Of a stretch of DNA of 64,000 nt, positions 34,191 through 45,440 are shown in pieces. The position numbers and the translations under genes are program-made. The stretch comes from Phorcus lineatus. Lineage: Eukaryota; Mollusca; Gastropoda; Trochida; Trochidae. How positions within the stretch are numbered: position 1 is the stretch's first letter; each line of letters begins with the position of its first letter. Where the stretch lies: NCBI GenBank assembly GCA_921293015.1, contig OV121088.1, forward strand, positions 21,179,645-21,243,644, written 5' to 3'. The notes below the pieces were generated by a model. The model was not told where the DNA came from. It made no database searches and worked only from the letters and a program-made list of their open reading frames with translations.

Positions 34191-35785
34191 AGGTAACAAT
34201 AATACATTGCCCTTTATGGGAGGGAGTTCCATATGACAGGGTCAGCAACTGAGAAGGCACGACGCCAAGTTTGGTTGAGGTTGATGGGACACGCAATTGG
34301 AGTTGTTGAGAAGATCGTAGAGATCGGCAGGGTTGATACATGGAGAGTAGTTCTTTCAAGTACAGAGGAGCCGAGGGGACACGGAGAGCACAGAAGGTCA
34401 ACACAAGAATTTTGAAGGTGATCCTATGTTTGATGGGAAGCCAGTATAGTTGCTGAAGAAATGGAGTGATGTGAACATCTGGTCGTGTTCGGGAAACCAA
34501 GCGTGCTGCCTTGTTCTGAATGCGCTGCAAATGTGAAATTGGGCCACATCCGGAAATAAGAGAATTGCAAAAGTCAAGCCTAGATGTGACATAAGAGTGG
34601 ACAAGAGTTTAGCAGGAATCATTGTCAATGTACTTCCGGATTTTACCTATGTTGGATATGTGGAAATTAGTAGATTTTGCTGTATTTAAAACATGTTGTT
34701 TACATGACATTGTTCTGTTCATCGTAAGTCCGAGATTTCTGATATTTGTGGATGGAGTCATACAAACTTTGTCAACTGTAAGTTTAACACCAGTTATTTT
34801 GTCAAGCTGCTTTTGAGTGCCAATTACCATGAATTCAGTTTTGTCACCATTAAGTTTTAAAAAGTTTGCAGCCATCACGGTACTCACATTCTCTGCAGTT
34901 TTCAATCTGATTTATGGCAGGAGCCACAGAAGATGGTTTTACTGCAATGTACAATTGCTGCTCATCAGCGTAGCCATGGAAATCAAGACTGTGATTCCTG
35001 ATAAGGCGACCCAGGGGCTGGATGTAGCAGGTGAATAGAACTGGTCCCAACACCGATCCTTGTGGAACCCCATGCTTAAGATTTTTTGCAGCTGAAGCAA
35101 TACCATCAACAAGTACCCGCATTGACCTGTCTGAAAGGTATGACCTGATCCAAGAGAGAACAGAGCCAGAAATGCCAAAGGTATGATGCAGCCTCGATAG
35201 TAGGATGCCGTGACTGATCGAATCGAATGCTGCAGAAAAGCACTAGTAGGACCACTTCCTGTCTGTCCATGGATAATAAGATGTCATTTTGGACTCTGTT
35301 TAAGGCGGTTTCTGTGCTGTGAGATCGTTTGTAGGCAGATTGGAATGGTTCTGAAAGACTGTGATCCTGGATGTGGAACTGAAGCTGAGTGAGTACAACT
35401 TTCTCCATAACTTTGGAGAGGAAACTGAGATTAGACACAGGTCTTAAGTTACTGGAATTACTAGGATCGAGAGATGGTTTCTTGAGGATTGGGGTCACAA
35501 TAGCTTCCTTGAAACACTGTGGGAAGACTCCAGCTACCAAGGACGAGTTGATGAATCTACAAGCAGCTGGCACAATAGAGGGGAGACAACCCTCGAGCAA
35601 CCAAGTAGGGACAGGATCATTGGAACAAGTCTTATTAGGTGCTGCCTGCAACATTGTGAAAAGAGATGGTTCAGTAACTGGTTCAAAACTCAACAAAAGG
35701 GTGCCTTTGAATGCTTCATCATATTCAAGGGGGTCACAACCAGAGGACACTGAGGAAATGTCATGCTATTGTTATCGTGACGTCA
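34190..35785 (-). mobile_element. L2-type LINE relic, minus strand
   Basis: Pieces appear in order down the minus strand. The RT start has CSNDPVPTWLL, NLRPVSNLSFLSKVMEKVV and PFQSAYKRSHSTETALNRV (35750-35106). HGVPQGSVLGPVLF and a decayed YADD box (GYADEQQLY) follow (about 35080-34950). Then come LKLNGDKTEFMVIG and NIRNLGLTM (34870-34720), and IQNKAARLVSRTRPD...LYWLPIKHRITFK (34530-34400). These are diagnostic of the L2/CR1 group. At least four frame changes separate the pieces, and the palm Asp is changed to Glu, so it is long dead. Confidence 0.88.
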
Positions 35786-36491
35786 TTTGACCGTCTTGTT
35801 GAACAATTGATCCAAGTTGCTGTTCATGACTGTAGGTTTTTCTTTTCTTTTCGTTTTTAGTTTGAAACATATTAAAACAATTATGGACTGGTGAATTCGG
35901 TCAATACCTGTTTTATGGACCCGAGGAAAGCAATATTGACTGAGGACGATATGAAACCTATTGATAAGCTGTACACCTGCGATGACATAGTGTTGGATTA
36001 AATATTATTACTGTTTACCCGTGGTTGTCTTTTGTAAATTTGATAAAACAATTATAGACTATTGTAGAGTTCAATATCGGTTTTAATTGACCTGAGTAAA
36101 ACTATATGGAACAAAGTTAAAGAATGGATACAGCTAGGTACGAATGCCAACATTAACTTTTCAAAAAGAAACATTTGCCTTGGGTATCCCGAATACAGAA
36201 ATAGAGTACTCAACATGATAATCATTATTGTTAAATATAACACCTTTAAAACAAAGCAAAATGGAATGGAACCAAATTTTACATATATTAACAATGATGA
36301 AAAAAAACAATATTGACAAATTCAATGATTATTCAACTTGCAACTACTCGAAATTTATGACCCTTTGGTCAACCTGCCACTTACTTTTTAAAGACTAACC
36401 AAGACTAATATTGTAGTAATAAAGGTTTGTTCAAGTGTATTTGGAAAATTCCTAAATTGAAACTAAAAGTCACGCTTTTAATTGGATGAAT
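35786..36491. other. No firm feature; weak 168-bp-spaced direct repeat
   Basis: The texts around 35875-35945 and 36043-36110 (AAAACAATTATRGACT then a TCAATA block) resemble each other and may be an old duplication. Nothing else recognised. Confidence 0.3.
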
Positions 36492-36497
36492 TATATA

Positions 36498-38832
36498 TGT
36501 TAAAGTCAATATGTCAAATAAGTCAATTTGCCAAATGCCTGAACGATTTAGTCATTTGATCAAATGACAATGACCACCAGGCATTTTACAAAATGACTAA
36601 TTTTTTCAGTCATTTAATCTATATATGAGGAAAGAGATTTATTGATGAATTGATGTTTTTATTTCAGAGCATCAAGACATAGTTGTAGAACAGTTAACTC
36701 TCAAACATAATTACACAGTTGTAGCATACATGTACATGCATATGCCCATGATATGGCTCTCATTGAATTCTATTAATTGCAACAGTGAACTCTCGAATGA
36801 CACCTACTATTGCATAGAATATTGTGTTTTCTACATTTACATCTTTTGGTAGCACATTTGTACCGACCTCCACAGTTACATTTCATAAAGCCCTGTTCAC
36901 CTGTCGTCGATTCTGATTTGACAGCCTCACGCAGTGATGCCAATTTAGATTTTTCAATTTCTTCAAAATTTAAGAGTTTCTCTGGGCAAAGATCAAACTG
37001 GTTTCTTGAAAATTTTCCTTTTAATATACCAGATGGACACCCAATTGTGTACTGACCATCTTGAATCGACACAATCACACCTAAAATATTTCTTGGATCT
37101 CCCCTACCTCGATCTACTGATGGAATCGGTATGGCAACATTGTCACCTTCAGTACCAGGAGCCATGACAATTTTGCTTCTTTTGACTATCCTTTCCGCTT
37201 GTTGAAACTGGGCGGCGGCTGCTAACTTCCGCTTAAGGGATATATTGTCGGTCAATTCCTGAACTGCAGACACTTCTGTAACTTCTGTATCTTCTTCAGT
37301 ATCATCAGTCTGACTTTCCTCTGTGTTAGTAGAATACACTTCTTCTTGTGACTGACTGTCAGTGTCAGACTCTGGCATTCGTGGTACAGATAGAGCAGAT
37401 AGAAGGTCATCCTCAGACTGAAGGCGTTCAAGTAGTTCATGAGGCAGTGAGGAAGATATTAATCCAACCTTAGCCTCCGTACCAAACATGACAGAGTAGG
37501 GCGACTGTTTAATACCAGCATTGAAGCTTGTATTCTTGGAAAATTGGACAAACTTGATATGATGTCTTGTTATCGCTCATCCACGCAATCAACATGTCCT
37601 TAATATCACAGTTAGCGCGTTCCACAGATCCTTGACTCTGTGGATGCCTTGGTTTTACATGAACTATTATCAAGTTATCAATTTGCTTCAGTTCGTTTAT
37701 GACAGCTGCAGTAAATTCTGAACCATTATCACTTTGTAGAACATGTGGTGCTCCAAATAAAAGGAAAATATCCATAAGTTGGTATGCCACTTCTGTAGCA
37801 CGCCTTGAGGTCAGAGCCTTCAAAACACAAAATTTTGTCAAATGATCCTGATAAACCATTATCCACTTGAAACTACCTTGTGGAAGTGACTGCATATCGA
37901 TTAGATCCACTTGTCCACGTGATGCATATTCCTTTGTAAGGATTGGCCTAACAACTACACCTTTCGTTCTTGGCCGCTTTTTCTTCTTCTGACAGTCAAT
38001 GCATAATAATTTGAAAAGTTCAATCGATTCACGTGTTACATTAGCATATTTCTTTGCTAGTTCCTTTAGCATCCTGTCTCTTCCACCATGACCAGTTGAT
38101 AAGTCTGCTCGGCGTATGACATCATATGTTTATTCAATAGTGACGAAATACAACACCATCGAGTCACCTTATTCCCGCTTTTTTATCAGTTTTTCAATTC
38201 CGCCACATTCAAATACTTCATATTTGTTCAAAATATAATAGTCACTATTTGTCTTCTTGTCAGCTTTCATGTTCTTCAGCCTGTCAATAATTGAAAAGTA
38301 CTCTTCTATTGAAATTAAAACCTTCTTCATTGCATCATAAATTTTTTGTAATTCAATTTTGAATCTCTCTTCATGATTGCTACTGGCATCCATTATGTTG
38401 CTCTGACAATAACAACTGACACATTGGAGCAACAGAATCAGAATTATACACTGCAAGTGAAGTTGAAAAGCTAACCATTTTATCACAGTACAAGCCAATG
38501 TATGCGACACCATTTATCAGTGAACTCAAGCTCACATACTTATCAAAACATCAGCCAACTATGTGAGCTCCAACTCACCACTTTGTCCAAGTACAAGTAA
38601 AGTAGACCAGATCTATTTAGATATAAACTTACAAACTTGCAACTTTTTAGTGACACGTTATAATTGACATATTGCCTAAACATTAACAGTCAAATTGTCA
38701 AAAACACAGGGTACAATTTCAGTCATTTAGTTAAATGCCTAGGAAAATTAGTCATTTAATCAAATGACTGACCGTCGCCTGATACATTTAGGCATTTGAC
38801 GAAATGACTGATTTGACATATTGACTGTAACA
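36498..38832 (-). mobile_element. Integrase-type cut-and-paste DNA transposon with TGT...ACA ends (KRBA2-like; Ginger/IS3EU-type)
   Basis: The ends TGTTAAAGTCAATATGTCAA and the complement of TGACATATTGACTGTAACA form imperfect inverted repeats. The similarity continues for about 100 bp through blocks such as GTCATTTGATCAAATGAC, an 18-bp perfect palindrome at 36551-36568 with a near copy at 38751-38768. Flanks give a TATA (4-6 bp) duplication at 36494-36497 and 38833-38836. The interior holds one minus-strand gene for a KRBA2-like integrase. TGT/ACA ends plus a gypsy-like integrase without gag or RT indicate a Ginger/IS3EU-type DNA transposon. The exact superfamily is inferred. It is broken in a few places. 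Confidence 0.75.
36773..38395 (-). pseudogene. KRBA2-like DDE integrase/transposase
   Basis: Recognised from N- to C-terminus on the minus strand. An N-terminal helical part ends in YYILNKYEVFECGGIEKLIKK. The HxxC-like zinc part has TGHGGRDRML and CIDCQKKKKRPRTKGVVVRP. The DDE core has VDLIDMQSLPQGSFKWIMVY, SDNGSEF and PRHPQSQGSVERAN; the last Asp and the Glu are 35 residues apart, as in integrases. A FGTEAKVGLISSSLP segment leads to an acidic Ser/Thr stretch. A Cys-rich C-terminus has CNCGGRYKC, CKC, CNSRCH. Host KRBA2 proteins are thought to descend from such elements. Here the inverted repeats show a transposon copy. It appears inactive with a few breaks. Confidence 0.8.
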
Positions 38833-40009
38833 TATATATGTTATACAAAACGCTTTGATAAGTACCGCTGATAGTGTTATTATAGATGAAGTCAAGCTGC
38901 AAAGAACATATATAAAGCACGTGTTGTACAGATACTTTATTTTGATTGTGCTTTATAATGTCATAGTTTGTGTCTAGTTCTTGTGTATTTATTTATCTGA
39001 TGTATGTGCTGGTGACGCATTAACATAAGCAGAGTTTTGCTTGTTTGCCGAACCAGATTCTTTCTTGAATAAAAATATGTTTAAACCATGTTATACATTT
39101 TGAATAACGTGATGTTTTCAATTTCTGCCAAATGCGTATAGTGTTGTTCTTGTATACGATGTCTTTTTATATATGTAATTGTAATGTCAATGTACCACAA
39201 AAAGTAATAATAATAAAAAAATATTTGGTAATCAAAACTGCACTTCAGTTGAAAATACTGATCTGTTAAATTCAGTCCACATGTTTATAAATTTAACACA
39301 CAGATTTCTTTTTAAATAAAGTCCATATGACATAGTCATAATATTTAACTAATATTGATGTTGTTAGTCTTTGTTGTTGTTTTTCTTTTTCTTTGATTTA
39401 GCAGATTACATATTAACATACTCATGATATTTACTGATACCGTTGTTGTCTTACGAAAGTACTTGACAAGGCACAATTTTCTTGTATACATTTTCCCTCC
39501 TGTATATTCATCATGTCATATGTCTATGTTTTGTATAAAGCATAGTGAAAATTATCAAGTGTTGTTGGGTATGCCTAGTCATTGAGTTAAATGCTGCTTA
39601 TGAATATCAACGTTAATTAAATTCAAAATAATTTTTAGTGATTGAGTAAATCAAGGAAATCGTTTACCTTTGTTGATGTAGAGAATTAAGGATGTTACTG
39701 TTCGTTTAGTAGCTCAAATTGCCACTTCCGTATAAAACTGTCGTTGCATCATATCCATAAATATATAAAGACGTATTTGTTCTTAAATGTTAATTCCGAC
39801 AATTTAAGAGATAATGAATCATTTACGTATCCGATATATGTCTATTATATGTGTGTGTGCATTTAAATAGCTACAACCAAGCTTGAGGCGACAATGGATC
39901 ATTTGACAAAATCTAGACCCTGAATATTAATTGAAATAACTTTACGTTCCTGTCGGACCTATCATACTTTGAATCAATTCAACAGTTACATTACCTTATT
40001 TCTTAATGT
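38833..40009. other. No feature recognised
   Basis: AT-rich sequence with many short A/T runs; nothing identified. Confidence 0.4.
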
Positions 40010-40480
40010 ACATGCTTTAAAAATATATTTACCAAAATTACATAACTGCTTAACACTTTTTATGCTCAATAACTGGACAAATTAACAGGTGAATTATTAC
40101 AATAGTATGGCTTTATAAATTATTTTCGGAACTCGAGATACATTGGACACTTCAGAATAAAATGCAATTCATCTTCAATTTCGTTTTTTAACAATTTCTT
40201 TTTCTATCGTCAACATTAACATTTTGATATCCACCAGTTTCTATTGACAAATTATGAGAGTTAAGTCTAAACTTAGTTGTATACCTCTTATACAGTGCTG
40301 GGATAGGGTTTTGTAGGTAATACTGTTGCACATGAGTAGTAAGAACATTTATAATAATTCACATTCCCATTTTCAGCTTCATCAAATAAATACTAATAAC
40401 AGCCATGCAACATATAATTTTCAGTAACCAGTAGTTTACACCAATATTTAACAATAATAAACTGCCTCTTGCAACTCAAT
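40010..40480 (-). mobile_element. LINE C-terminal relic, minus strand
   Basis: The minus-strand translation from about 40455 gives YWCKLLVTENYMLHGCY, then NGNVNYY, then KFRLNSHNLSIETGGYQN (about 40270) and EIEDELHFILKCPMYLEFRK with EDELHF---C spacing. This is the post-RT region and zinc-binding block of the same broad LINE group as 19735-20392, in a more decayed, frame-broken form. Confidence 0.7.
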
Positions 40481-41441
40481 GGATAACGGCCATTTCAGAA
40501 TATACAATTGCATTATGTGTATGTGTGTATGTATATAAACTAAGCTGCTGAGAATGTGCAACATCATTACCATCATGGTTAAGGCACCGATAGGTCAAAA
40601 CTTTCTTCCTATTTGTGTATGGGTGGATATTTGTATATGATAAGCAATAGGAAAACGCGTTGTTGAGTTTCATGGAAATGGCAAAACTCTGATTGTGTTT
40701 CGACAGTTACTACGACCGATGACCTTATTTCGAAGCTACCATCAGCACACAAATATGAAACTACTGTAATGAAAATACTGGTTAGTATATTGAATTTATA
40801 AGTATTTGGAGAAGATCATTAGCAAGGCTCATACAAACATTTTGAAATTGTGCGATTTCTTCAGGATGAACCAAAACTTAACAAACAACGAATTATAGAT
40901 ACAGAGCAGGCAAGAAACTCCCACCAAAGAAGGCGCTGGTTCAGAACATTAGCACTCGTTCGGCACCATTCCGCTGATGGAATATGTCGAGGCAGCATCC
41001 AAATGCATTGTCTATTACAACTGCTGTGTTAATGTGTATTGTATTGCTGGATATTGTCCCTTACAGTTGATATATGTATTGTATGTACTCGTATATATCA
41101 TTGAAGTGCTAATCTTGTCCATCACAGTGGTATGCTTGTTATATTATATGTATGGATATAAATCATTTTAGTACTGATGCTTTTCATTACAGTAGCATAC
41201 ATGTGTGTGTTGGTGTGAGTATCTCATCTAAATCATGAATTTATGCTGTACACAGTCTAACTGAAAATATAATTGAGTGTTGATTTCTATTTTCGTTTTT
41301 TCGTCGTTTCTGATTTCAGTTCAACTCTGCGATTGTAACAAAATGTTAACCCTATGACGACCTTCCTTGTATTTTTGTAATAATAAAATATTTATCATTA
41401 ATAAATAGAATGCATCCTGACCAATCCACTTTCATACTACA
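40481..41441. other. No feature recognised
   Basis: AT-rich, with short plus-strand frames at 40850-41171 that show no motif. Confidence 0.4.
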
Positions 41442-41591
<150 letters not shown>

Positions 41592-41595
41592 TTAT

Positions 41596-44160
41596 TCCTG
41601 TATTGAAGGCCGCATATGGCACAAAGTACAATATTTGTTGTTACATTTCACAATAATAAATATGCAATTAAACAGTTGTGTGAAGCAAATTATTTGTACA
41701 TATTCCTTTCCAAATATATTGCAAGGTACCTGGGTGGAGGCATCCACGTACATCTGAGACGTCGATGGGGGCTGCCTGAGGGGCACTACCACCAACACGT
41801 TGGTCTCCTGCTGCCACCAGGAGAGGTGATGTTTCAACTCGGCCGGTATCGGGAAGAGGTGACGGCACGCCTTCTCCCTGACGTGTGTGTTTACGAATAT
41901 CTGCAAGGGTCTGAGCTGTAACCTTCCCCTTCGGGTGAAGTGTTGGGTTGAGCTCAGGAACCTCAGGAACAGCCTCTGCCACTTGCGGAACGACAGGGGC
42001 TCCTGGAGCGCTAATTCCAGAAGATCTTTGTACCAACCCATCCGTTCTGAGGTAACAAAGGCCTTATAAACCACGGTGGCGCCCAGAAACACCAGTGACG
42101 TCGATGGCTGAAGGTCTGACTTGTCTAGGTTGACCAGCCATCCAAAACGCCTGAACAACGTTATCACAAAATCTCGTTGAACTCCTTCCTATCGTGGATC
42201 AGCCGCCACTTCTTCGGATCTCGCTTCGGTCGAACGAAGACCGGAGAATAGAGCCCTCGGGTGAGGTTTTGGAGCGAGAGTTCCTCCACCGCCCGTTTGG
42301 AGATGAGCATCTCCACCTGTTCCAACGTCAACGCGAGCCGTTGGGCTCTAACGGGTGCTCTGTTGGAGAACAGGTTAGCAGGGGGCGGTGTGTCACGGAA
42401 ATACGAAACCCTCGCTTCAATACCTTGCAAACGAAATGGTCCAGATCCAACTGTTCCCAGTTGGGCGCAAAACGAGATAGGCGCCCTCCCACTGGTCCGT
42501 CCCAGGCCGGGACCACCTGTGGAGGTAATTCCGGAGGTACCCACAAGTCATTGCTTCCTTGGGGTGCCTCCGTAACTGCGTTCCTTAACACGCTGGTTCC
42601 CCTTGTTGGGTTTGTGCTTGAGAGATGGGCCGGCATTGGCGCCACGGCTTCTGTCCTGTCCCCCGCCAGCGGTAAGCCTGTTGGTCAACTCCTGCTGTTG
42701 ACTTTCTTGCCGCTGACGAGGGGCCCGAACGATCTGGCCCTCGAAGAGGCAGGAAGACGTCGCGGATGCGGCTCGCAAGTGGTTCCTGAGCTCCACCAGA
42801 AGGTTGGTCCGTGCTAGGAACCCATCACGCCTGAGATTCGTGACCCCCACAGAAATGTGGGAGGCACACAGCATCATCTGCACAATGTTCCCAGCCACAG
42901 AGCCGAAACCGCGGTAGAGGGCCTTCGCTCCCGTCTCCATCCCCGCGTCCTTTGCGAAGGTCGCCATTGCCTGGCAAGCATGAGCGACGTGGTTGGCCAA
43001 CCCCAAAATGCTCCTTGCCTCCTTGTCGAGGTGCGCCAAGTGGGCATCCGACACCTGGTGCGGCACGGAGGAGGCGGCCACTTGCCAGATGTCATCATCC
43101 AGTGGGGGGCAAGAGACGACCTGGCGTTGTGGCAGCGACGTTGACGTCAAAGTCCTTGCCTGCCGACTGAAGAAGCCTGTGAGGGGAAATTAACACTACC
43201 CTTCTCATCTTTGGGGTAGAAGGCGCCACAGGGGAGGGCGGAGGCGACGCAGCCTCCTCCTCTACCCTAGTCTGCCTCGGCAGTCTAGCGTCCAACTTGG
43301 AGAGGAGAGGACGCGACATCAGGGGAGGACCTCCTGGTCGGAGACCCTTCAACCCCGCTTGCCTGGGAAGAGGCATTGGTGTCTCTAACAGGCGAAGCCT
43401 CCTGGTCTGAGACCACTCCTGGTTCTGGCAAGTCAAACTCCACCGCGTCCTCTGAAATCACCAGGTCTGAGGACGGCGACCTGTGATTGGAAGCGGCGGT
43501 GGTAGCGGTAGCGGACGCGGAGGGGCGCCTGGAAGCCCTAAGCTTCTGCTGGGACTCACTCTTTTTGACAGAGTTGCGATAATCGCGGTGCTCCGCCGTA
43601 GAGAGTCCTTCACACTCGCGACATCTGTCCGCCTCCGGACAGAGATTGCGGCAAAGCCGACAAAGAGAGTGAGGGTCGAAGCGCGCGGACTTCCTGAAGC
43701 CGCATGCCTCACCCCCTCAGTCAAATCCTATGCCGCTGGAGGCGGCTAGTGGCACACGCTATAGGGGGGAGGCGCCAACACTAGCGCCCTATGCCGCTTG
43801 AAGCGCAAGTGGCACTCGCTATAACAGGGGGGCGCGATGCCCTCACCCAGGCGCTTAGCGTGACATGCTTCAAGCGACAGACGCCAAGCGCAAGCCCAAG
43901 CGACAAGCGCTATAGTGGGGAGGTGGTATGCCTCCAACTCACCCGCTGAGACCTATACCGCTGGAGACCAAGCGACAAGCGGCCGACCGATCGTCACGGA
44001 TTGCACGTGCAGAGCGAGCACGTGCAAAATCGACAACAACTGTTGACACAACCCCAAAGCCTAGAAAAATGCCCAGAAGATACAACTACCTCGCAAGAAG
44101 TAGCCGACCCACATGGACAGAACCCTAAGACCGGAAACCCCAAAAGGTAAGCAAAAAGTC
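41596..44160 (-). mobile_element. DIRS-type retrotransposon relic (fossil)
   Basis: A GC-rich minus-strand block. Parts in order down the minus strand: a leader with recurrent CGCTATAG and AAGCG motifs (44130-43730), a gag-like region (about 43720-42548), an RT beginning (VFVRPKRDPKKWRLIHDRKEFN, about 42220), and an RT/RNase H part (GWLVNLDKSDL, FLGA, then MYVDAST). The tyrosine recombinase end and right terminus are missing, the copy stopping at a GA repeat. Broken in several places. Moderate age, judged from the long readable stretches. Boundaries approximate. Confidence 0.78.
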
Positions 44161-44229
44161 GCAAAAAAACCAACAACACAATGGAGAGCTATCAAATCGC
44201 GTGTCGATTCAATGGCCGACAGAAAAGCA

Positions 44230-45440
44230 ATGACCATATAGGGTAGGTCACCTGGTGGGGGCACTGCGTGCAGCTCACTTGAGCGATAACTGTCTTTACT
44301 CTGTGTAAGGATTGTCGGAATAAGACAGATTAGGATAATATTGTTAACTATCACGGAGAGTATATTAAATAATGGATATTGGTAATAATTATTAGGTTTA
44401 AGTTGTTTTCTACTTTCTAGAAAGAAAGGACATAAAAGGAGAAAATGAAATTCATCTTCCAACGCATCTAATCTACATTTATCAAAGGTTAAATAAGATG
44501 CATTGTACATTAGTGTTATAGCGCTTCATTTGCACTGTAAGATTGACATCTGAACTTAGCCAGGGCTTGTAGTAGATCAGACTCATTAATTATAGTCAAA
44601 AACAATTCTTTTTCAAATACAGTCCTATACGATACATATGACCCTAAAAAAGTTGAATCGTTTACTTTCTTATATCAAGCTTGTATATCTATATCGATAA
44701 AACTTTGACAAAAACGTTTGTACATTTCCACAGTCTTGGAATATCGAGACATAAGTAAAACCTGTTTGAAACAATAGCATTCTTACATGAGAATCCCAAT
44801 TCATTCTACCATTTTCATCTTGTATTTTTTGCATCTTATGGCAGGCATGGACTTGTCTTTTTGCATTCATATGAATTAAACGACACCAATATCGCAAAAA
44901 TCGGTAAAGGTATGTAACAGATGGATGATATTTAGCTGCCATAAGATGCATTTGGTGTTAATTTACTATCAAATATTGAAATAAAACTTTAGTCGTAAGA
45001 TGCGGATACAATTTCATAAGCTGATTAATTGGAAAACAAGCTTTTGATGCATTAACAGCTAATGTTTCACGTGCTTTAAACCAACACAGCCTCGAAGAGA
45101 AAACAATTCCTAAATATTTATAGTAAGTTACTGTCATCTTTCGTTTCCCTTTGTACATGTACAACCATTTCTCAGCAGTTTCTAATACTCCTCCATTGCG
45201 GAAAACAATGATATTTGATTTCTCTAAATTTACCTCAAGCCCCCAATTGTTACAAAATACTTCTAACACATTTAGTATTTTTGCAAATCATTTACTGAAT
45301 CTGATTGAATAATAAATGCAAGTATAGAGTAAACTGGGGAGAATATTTAAGGCATTCTGCTGACAACCCGTCAATACCTGAGGATTTATTAACTTTAAAA
45401 AAATCGAAAAATACTACAGTAAATCTCATGCATTTCCATT
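44230..45440 (-). mobile_element. LINE relic, minus strand, RT core deleted
   Basis: From the right: NKSSGIDGLSAECLKYSP (about 45395, start of RT), then the text jumps to NNWGLEVNLEKSNIIVFRNGG...YYKYLGIVFSSRLCWF (45269-45100, after the palm). ACFPINQLMKLYPHL, KYHPSVTYLYRFLRYWCRL (about 44930) and DALEDEFHFLLLCPFFLESRK (about 44460-44400) follow. The RT palm with YADD is deleted. The left end meets the DIRS relic at about 44160-44230. Confidence 0.82.

Noticed and set aside
36773-38513. A domesticated host KRBA2-like gene
   Set aside because: Inverted TGT/ACA ends and a TATA target duplication enclose it, the frame appears broken, and no host exon context is visible.
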